Origin: an uncultured Bacilli bacterium
Lineage (GTDB): Bacteria > Bacillota_I > Bacilli_A > RFN20 > CAG-826
Direction: 5' to 3'
Length of the DNA stretch: 8,887 nucleotides
NCBI GenBank assembly: GCA_934162685.1
Contig: CAKPJO010000060.1
Span: forward strand, 1 to 8,887
Shown: positions 5,946-8,887 of the stretch, piece after piece
Position numbering within the stretch: the stretch's first letter is position 1
How the letters are laid out: the number at the start of each line of letters is the position of its first letter
Notes under the pieces: generated by a model
The model's database searches: none
What the model was told of the DNA's origin: nothing
Seen by the model: the letters and a program-made list of their open reading frames with translations, nothing else
Translations under genes and position numbers: made by a program

Positions 5946-8261
5946 TTAAGCAATTTTCTTTGCATTTCCATATTGAGTGGATGCTACAGTTGAGCCTGGA
6001 ATAAAGTGATATACCAAGGCGTGTCCATCTTTAGCAATAGCAAGGTGGATATCAACATAGTATCCTTTAGATTCTGTAGTTTCAAAGTTTTCAATTTCAA
6101 TAACATAATAGTCCTCACCTAATATGTCAGTGAAATTTGAACTATGTGTTTGATCACTATCTGCGTTAGCGGTTAATGTCCATGTTCCTTTACCAGTAAT
6201 TCGAGCAGTTGATCCACGATAGTTGTCTGTAATAGTAAATGTGCCATCATTTTCAAATTCAAACTTAAATCCAGTATGACTATAAGTACTCTTTTCTGCA
6301 AACCATGTGCTTCCGCCAAGTAATAATTCTACTTCATCCATTGGTAGCGGGCCTTCTGATACGAATACTTGTTTAGTTGCTGTTATCTTTTCATCGTTTT
6401 TAGCTTTAGCTATAACATCAACAAATCCAGTTTTCTTACCTTTTAAGTAAGTTTTTCCTGCTTCAATAACGATTTCTGCAAGTTTAGAATCACTTACACT
6501 CCAAACAAAGTCATTATCAGCAGAAGTAGGTTTTAAATTTTTAGTGTTTAATTCAATTTTTTCATCTTTTAAAACTGTTTCAGCACAATCCACTTCAAAT
6601 GAAACAGGAGGTAATTTTTCTTTCACGGTTAATGTAATATTTTTACGTAAACCTGCGCTTGTTTCAAATGTTAATGTACATTTGCCTAAACCAACAGTAT
6701 AAATAGAGCTATAATCATATAATTCTTTGTTTGGATCAACTGAACCATCTGAAGCATAACCTGGTCTTATTATTGATTGGTCACTAATTCCAACAAGGAT
6801 TAGTGCATTGTTTTCTAAGTTTGTAGTTGGTTTAATGCTATCAGTTGCTGGTTCGATATAACTAATATTAATTTCTTGATTTAAAGGTACGTCTTTATAA
6901 TCACTAGTGAAATATCTTGTTACATTGTTATCATAATAACGTCCTGAAAATTCAAAATCAGAAATGAAATAATCTTTTGTAAAATCTTGTGACTCTTCTA
7001 AATCTTTTTTAGGCTCTACCAATTTTTCAGAAGCATAACTTGCTAAATATGTTCCTTTAGGAGTAGCATCATCTTTTAATGTGCCATCATCATTAAATTG
7101 AGTAGCAATAACATATTGTTTTTTATCAATTACCACTGATGATAAATAGAAATTATCATCAATTGTTAATGTAGTAGTTACATATGCTTTGATAGTAACA
7201 TAGCCACTATAATTTTTAATGTCATATACGGACTTAACTTCAATAACATGTTGTCCTTCAGTATCTGTAACATTAAAATCTAAAATTTCTTCACATTGTT
7301 CGCCATTAAATAAATCACTTAATGTAGATACTATTCCATAACAATTTACCATTTCTGAAGCACCGCTATCAGTAATTTGCTTACTTTCAGATCCCTCAGC
7401 AACATTAGCAACTATTTTTTGAGCAGTTGCTGTCGATGTTCTTTTATTAGTGTCAAATTTATTTACACTTAATAAATGAGTATCTGTTTTCTTTACAATT
7501 TTATTTATTGGATATTGTGTAGAGGATAATAAGTCAAAACCAGTAGATACAAAAGCATTATTATACATAGTTACACTTTCATCTGTACCAGTTACAGAAT
7601 ACATAGAAGTATATTTGTCATCTTTAATTTTTACTGTCATTGATGCTGTATTAGCTTGTGCTTTTGCTATTTTAGGAAGCATTGCTTTTAAAGCACTCAT
7701 ATTTTGAGGGTTAGCATATGCATCTTTAAACTCAGCAAATAAAGAAACATCACTTTTTACAATAAATGTATAAGGATTTTCTTTGCTAACTTCGTTTCCG
7801 CTTGCATCCACCCAAGCAACAAATTCTTTGCCTTCTGCTGAATTTGCTTGAATAGTTGCACTAGCGCCATAATCATATTCTCCAGAGCCAGTTCCATCAG
7901 TAATTGTAACTTGGAATTTTAGTATTTCATAAGTTGCGGTAAGTTTTACATTTTTAGTTACAATAAATGTGTAACTTTTTTCAGTTGATACTTCATTACC
8001 ATTTTCATCAACCCATTTAACAAATTTTTTTCCTTCTTCAGGTTCATTAGCTACAACTGTGATACTGCTACCAGAAGTAACGTCATTCGCACCACCAGTT
8101 CCATTAACTACTTCAACGTTGAATTTTTCTACAACTGAAGTTGATGTTGAATCAGAAATAGAAGGTTTGCTTGATGAAGAAGTAGTTCCGCTAGCAGGCG
8201 TATCACAAGCCACTAATGCTAGACCAGCTAAAATAGTCAAAAACAATTTGCCTTTTTTCAT
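5946..8261 (-). CDS. Surface lipoprotein 1 of the operon: two InlB-type B repeats, beta-rich domain, Ig-like domains, C-terminal beta domain
   Basis: A 771-residue predicted lipoprotein, the first gene of the operon. Signal peptide: MKKGK, a hydrophobic core, lipobox LVAC with the lipidated Cys19. A short Ser/Thr linker (20-44) is followed by two divergent InlB B-repeats (about 46-113 and 115-179), each with GTG..., GKKFVKWVD or GKEFVAWVD, and YTFIV before a closing hydrophobic strand. Residues ~185-440 are the unrecognised domain shared with the next two genes, with Cys307 and Cys323. Residues ~460-548 are Ig-like (CTLTFETSAGLRKNITLTV), residues ~552-636 a second Big_2-like unit (DFVWSVSDSKLAEIV, then TGFVDVIAKA), and ~640-771 a beta domain (GSTWFAE, FEFENDGTFTI, GKGTWTL) resembling lipocalin-like modules. 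The start at 8261 is chosen because AAAAGGAG is 7 nt upstream and it yields a normal signal peptide; the open frame continues to 8372 without a ribosome site. Probably an extracellular binding or adhesion protein; ligand unknown. Confidence 0.82.
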   Translation of the reverse strand: MKKGKLFLTILAGLALVACDTPASGTTSSSSKPSISDSTSTSVVEKFNVEVVNGTGGANDVTSGSSITVVANEPEEGKKFVKWVDENGNEVSTEKSYTFIVTKNVKLTATYEILKFQVTITDGTGSGEYDYGASATIQANSAEGKEFVAWVDASGNEVSKENPYTFIVKSDVSLFAEFKDAYANPQNMSALKAMLPKIAKAQANTASMTVKIKDDKYTSMYSVTGTDESVTMYNNAFVSTGFDLLSSTQYPINKIVKKTDTHLLSVNKFDTNKRTSTATAQKIVANVAEGSESKQITDSGASEMVNCYGIVSTLSDLFNGEQCEEILDFNVTDTEGQHVIEVKSVYDIKNYSGYVTIKAYVTTTLTIDDNFYLSSVVIDKKQYVIATQFNDDGTLKDDATPKGTYLASYASEKLVEPKKDLEESQDFTKDYFISDFEFSGRYYDNNVTRYFTSDYKDVPLNQEINISYIEPATDSIKPTTNLENNALILVGISDQSIIRPGYASDGSVDPNKELYDYSSIYTVGLGKCTLTFETSAGLRKNITLTVKEKLPPVSFEVDCAETVLKDEKIELNTKNLKPTSADNDFVWSVSDSKLAEIVIEAGKTYLKGKKTGFVDVIAKAKNDEKITATKQVFVSEGPLPMDEVELLLGGSTWFAEKSTYSHTGFKFEFENDGTFTITDNYRGSTARITGKGTWTLTANADSDQTHSSNFTDILGEDYYVIEIENFETTESKGYYVDIHLAIAKDGHALVYHFIPGSTVASTQYGNAKKIA
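7725..8126 (-). repeat. Two tandem divergent InlB B-type repeats in lipoprotein 1
   Basis: Two protein-level repeats of about 65-68 residues, residues 46-113 and 115-179. Shared positions include VNGTGG / TDGTGS, ITVVAN / ATIQAN, EGKKFVKWVDENGNEVS / EGKEFVAWVDASGNEVS and YTFIV. This is the pattern of the divergent InlB B-repeat family (PF18998-like) used as stalks in Gram-positive surface proteins. The DNA copies have drifted, so the duplication is old. Confidence 0.75.
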
Positions 8262-8268
8262 ATTCTTT

Positions 8269-8276
8269 CTCCTTTT
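8269..8276 (-). promoter_or_regulatory. Ribosome binding site that fixes the lipoprotein 1 start
   Basis: Minus-strand AAAAGGAG lies 7 nt before the ATG at 8261. The frame stays open for 37 more codons upstream to 8372, but that stretch has no such site and would bury the signal peptide. Confidence 0.85.
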
Positions 8277-8332
8277 GAAATTGAAAAAATCAATAAGATT
8301 ACAAAATATTTTATTTCTAATAAAATCGTTTT

Positions 8333-8348
8333 TTAATCTATAGATTAA
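8333..8348. promoter_or_regulatory. Palindrome, candidate operator A of the lipoprotein operon
   Basis: TTAATCTATAGATTAA is a perfect 16-bp palindrome. It would begin about 2 nt downstream of the start point predicted from the promoter at 8357-8385, a position where a bound protein would block transcription. The half-site resembles that of the palindrome at 8365-8379. AT-rich palindromes can arise by chance, so this is a candidate only. Confidence 0.4.
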
Positions 8349-8356
8349 TTGCAAAT

Positions 8357-8385
8357 ATAATACATTTAACATAGTTAAAAAACAA
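8357..8385 (-). promoter_or_regulatory. Candidate main promoter of the lipoprotein operon
   Basis: Minus strand: TTGTTT (8385-8380), 17-bp spacer, TATTAT (8362-8357). The start point would be near 8350, giving a leader of about 90 nt. That leader contains an AT-only inverted repeat ATTTTATT/AATAAAAT (8308-8326) but no recognisable riboswitch. A second -10 (TATAAT, 8407-8402) lies upstream, abutting the cre site, but its -35 is poor (ATAGTA). Confidence 0.45.
8365..8379. promoter_or_regulatory. Palindrome, candidate operator B, inside the promoter spacer
   Basis: TTTAACATAGTTAAA has perfect 6-bp arms around a 3-bp centre and fills most of the 17-bp spacer of the candidate promoter. It shares the pattern TTTAA-C-(AT)-G-TTAA with the palindrome at 8333-8348; the two centres are 31.5 bp apart. 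Confidence 0.4.
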
Positions 8386-8407
8386 GCATGACTTTTTTGT
8401 AATTATA

Positions 8408-8421
8408 TGAAAGCGCTTTCG
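8408..8421. promoter_or_regulatory. CcpA-type catabolite-responsive element (cre)
   Basis: TGAAAGCGCTTTCG matches the optimal cre TGAAAGCGCTTTCA at 13 of 14 positions and contains a perfect 12-bp palindrome (8409-8420). On the minus strand it directly abuts a TATAAT (8407-8402), so CcpA binding there would repress that promoter. Relative to the promoter at 8357-8385 it lies about 64 bp upstream of the start, a distance at which CcpA sometimes activates. The lipoprotein operon is the natural target. The tRNA promoter is 60 bp or more away on the other side. Confidence 0.75.
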
Positions 8422-8479
8422 CTTTACTATATGTAATGTTTATGCCATCAAAAACTTATAATAATTATCAACAAATTAT

Positions 8480-8507
8480 TTGTTTTTTTCATTCAATTAA
8501 TTATAAT
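8480..8507 (+). promoter_or_regulatory. Promoter of the tRNA-Ala gene
   Basis: TTGTTT (8480-8485), 16-bp spacer, perfect TATAAT (8502-8507). The predicted start is about 8513-8514, only 4-5 nt before the mature tRNA. The -35 matches just its first three bases. Confidence 0.6.
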
Positions 8508-8517
8508 AATAGTTACT

Positions 8518-8593
8518 GGGGCCATAGCTCAGTTGGGAGAGCGCTTCGTTCGCAACGAAGAGGTCGCGAGTTCGATCCTCGTTGGCTCCACCA
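8518..8593 (+). tRNA. tRNA-Ala, anticodon CGC
   Basis: A complete 76-nt cloverleaf. Acceptor stem GGGGCCA/TGGCTCC includes the G3:U70 wobble pair, the main alanine identity element. D arm GCTC/GAGC; anticodon stem CTTCG/CGAAG around loop TTCGCAA, so the anticodon is CGC (8551-8553), reading GCG; T arm GCGAG-TTCGATC-CTCGT. The 3' CCA is encoded (8591-8593). All stems pair, so the gene looks functional. Low-GC genomes usually rely on anticodon TGC for alanine; a separate CGC gene is less common. Confidence 0.96.
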
Positions 8594-8607
8594 GTTTAAT
8601 TGAATAT

Positions 8608-8653
8608 ATCCACTAAAATTTTACTTAAATAAAGTGATTTAGTGGATTTTTTT
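8608..8653 (+). terminator. Terminator of the tRNA-Ala gene
   Basis: A 10-bp perfect stem ATCCACTAAA (8608-8617) / TTTAGTGGAT (8638-8647), with an inner ACTT/AAGT helix in the loop, is followed by seven T (8647-8653). The tRNA is therefore a single-gene transcript. Confidence 0.85.
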
Positions 8654-8665
8654 GTATAAAGAAGC

Positions 8666-8695
8666 AAAAAGAGAACCAGAATTTATCCAGTTCTC
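8666..8695 (-). terminator. Terminator of the right-hand partial gene
   Basis: On the minus strand GAGAAC (8695-8690) pairs with GTTCTC (8676-8671) across a 13-nt loop and is followed by five T (8670-8666). It lies about 30 nt after the stop of the partial gene and keeps its transcripts from running antisense into the tRNA gene. Confidence 0.65.
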
Positions 8696-8723
8696 CAAAA
8701 ATTAAATCTTTTAAATTTTATTT

Positions 8724-8887
8724 TTATAAAGTAGGTGCAAATGGCAAGTCATCTACACTACATTCTGTAATTGTAAATGATTTATTACTTGACCATGTCC
8801 ATTGATTGTTAGTCTCTTTAATACATGATTGTAAGTTTACTTTAACACCATCTGCTAAATCTCCAGATAATGTATATGTACATTTCA
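8724..8887 (-). CDS. C-terminal end of an unidentified protein (5' part outside window)
   Basis: The last 53 codons and TAA stop of a minus-strand gene; the frame is open to the window edge. The sequence begins KCTYTLSGDLADGVK and ends DDLPFAPTL. It is rich in Thr, Ser and Asn, has alternating strand-like segments (WTWSSNKSFTITECS) and three cysteines, which would suit a secreted beta-rich protein like the lipoproteins next door. I do not recognise a family. Support comes from the continuous frame, sensible composition and a terminator placed just downstream. It is not part of the lipoprotein operon, because a terminator and a tRNA gene on the other strand lie between. Confidence 0.65.
   Translation of the reverse strand, partial: KCTYTLSGDLADGVKVNLQSCIKETNNQWTWSSNKSFTITECSVDDLPFAPTL

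Noticed and set aside
8059..8343. 94-codon plus-strand open frame over the start of lipoprotein 1
   Set aside because: A shadow of the signal peptide, linker and leader on the other strand; no start signals.
8262..8372. 37-codon N-terminal extension of lipoprotein 1
   Set aside because: It has no ribosome site, would place the signal peptide internally, and overlaps the candidate promoter and operators; AAAAGGAG supports the start at 8261.
8470..8489. AACAAATTATTTGTT palindrome followed by a T run, terminator-like
   Set aside because: The stem is almost all A/T with a 1-nt loop, and no plus-strand gene lies upstream to terminate; it overlaps the tRNA promoter -35.
8576..8593. tRNA-Ala 3' end as a phage or island attachment site
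   Set aside because: I found no second copy of the tRNA 3' end in the window and no integrase gene.

Overview
The window is strongly AT-rich. All six visible stop codons are TAA, tryptophan is TGG in the reading frames I checked, Shine-Dalgarno sites are of the AGGAG type, and one site matches a CcpA cre element almost perfectly. Together with several type II signal peptides followed by Ser/Thr/Asn/Pro linkers, this suggests a low-GC Bacillota or Mycoplasmatota relative (a gut Bacilli or RF39-like lineage is a guess). I see no phage, insertion sequence or CRISPR array.

Left part (1-2800): the 5' end of a uridine kinase gene (udk, minus strand) is cut by the window edge. A DUF3737 right-handed beta-helix protein gene is transcribed divergently from it. 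That gene converges on a CPA2-type cation/proton antiporter gene (minus strand), and the two share one bidirectional terminator whose loop contains the DUF3737 stop codon. The antiporter has its own promoter with an extended -10.

Centre (2783-8430): a three-gene, minus-strand operon of large lipoproteins (771, 604 and 434 aa with corrected starts). The gaps are 24 bp and then an 11-bp overlap, and a terminator closes the operon. Each protein has a lipobox, a low-complexity wall-spanning linker, an unrecognised beta-rich domain of about 200 residues, and a Big_2/Ig-like domain. By eye, the unrecognised domain looks shared by all three. The first protein also carries two divergent InlB-type B repeats and a C-terminal beta-rich domain. 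The second carries an extra C-terminal domain. The upstream region holds a cre site (8408-8421) and two similar palindromes spaced three helical turns apart around a candidate promoter, so the operon may be under carbon and specific-regulator control. This operon is the most novel part of the window.

Right end (8431-8887): a complete tRNA-Ala with anticodon CGC on the plus strand, with its own promoter and terminator, then a minus-strand terminator and the last 53 codons of an unidentified protein cut by the window edge.

Four gene starts (DUF3737, antiporter, first and third lipoproteins) are placed inside the longest open frame because the ribosome binding site or signal peptide demands it.
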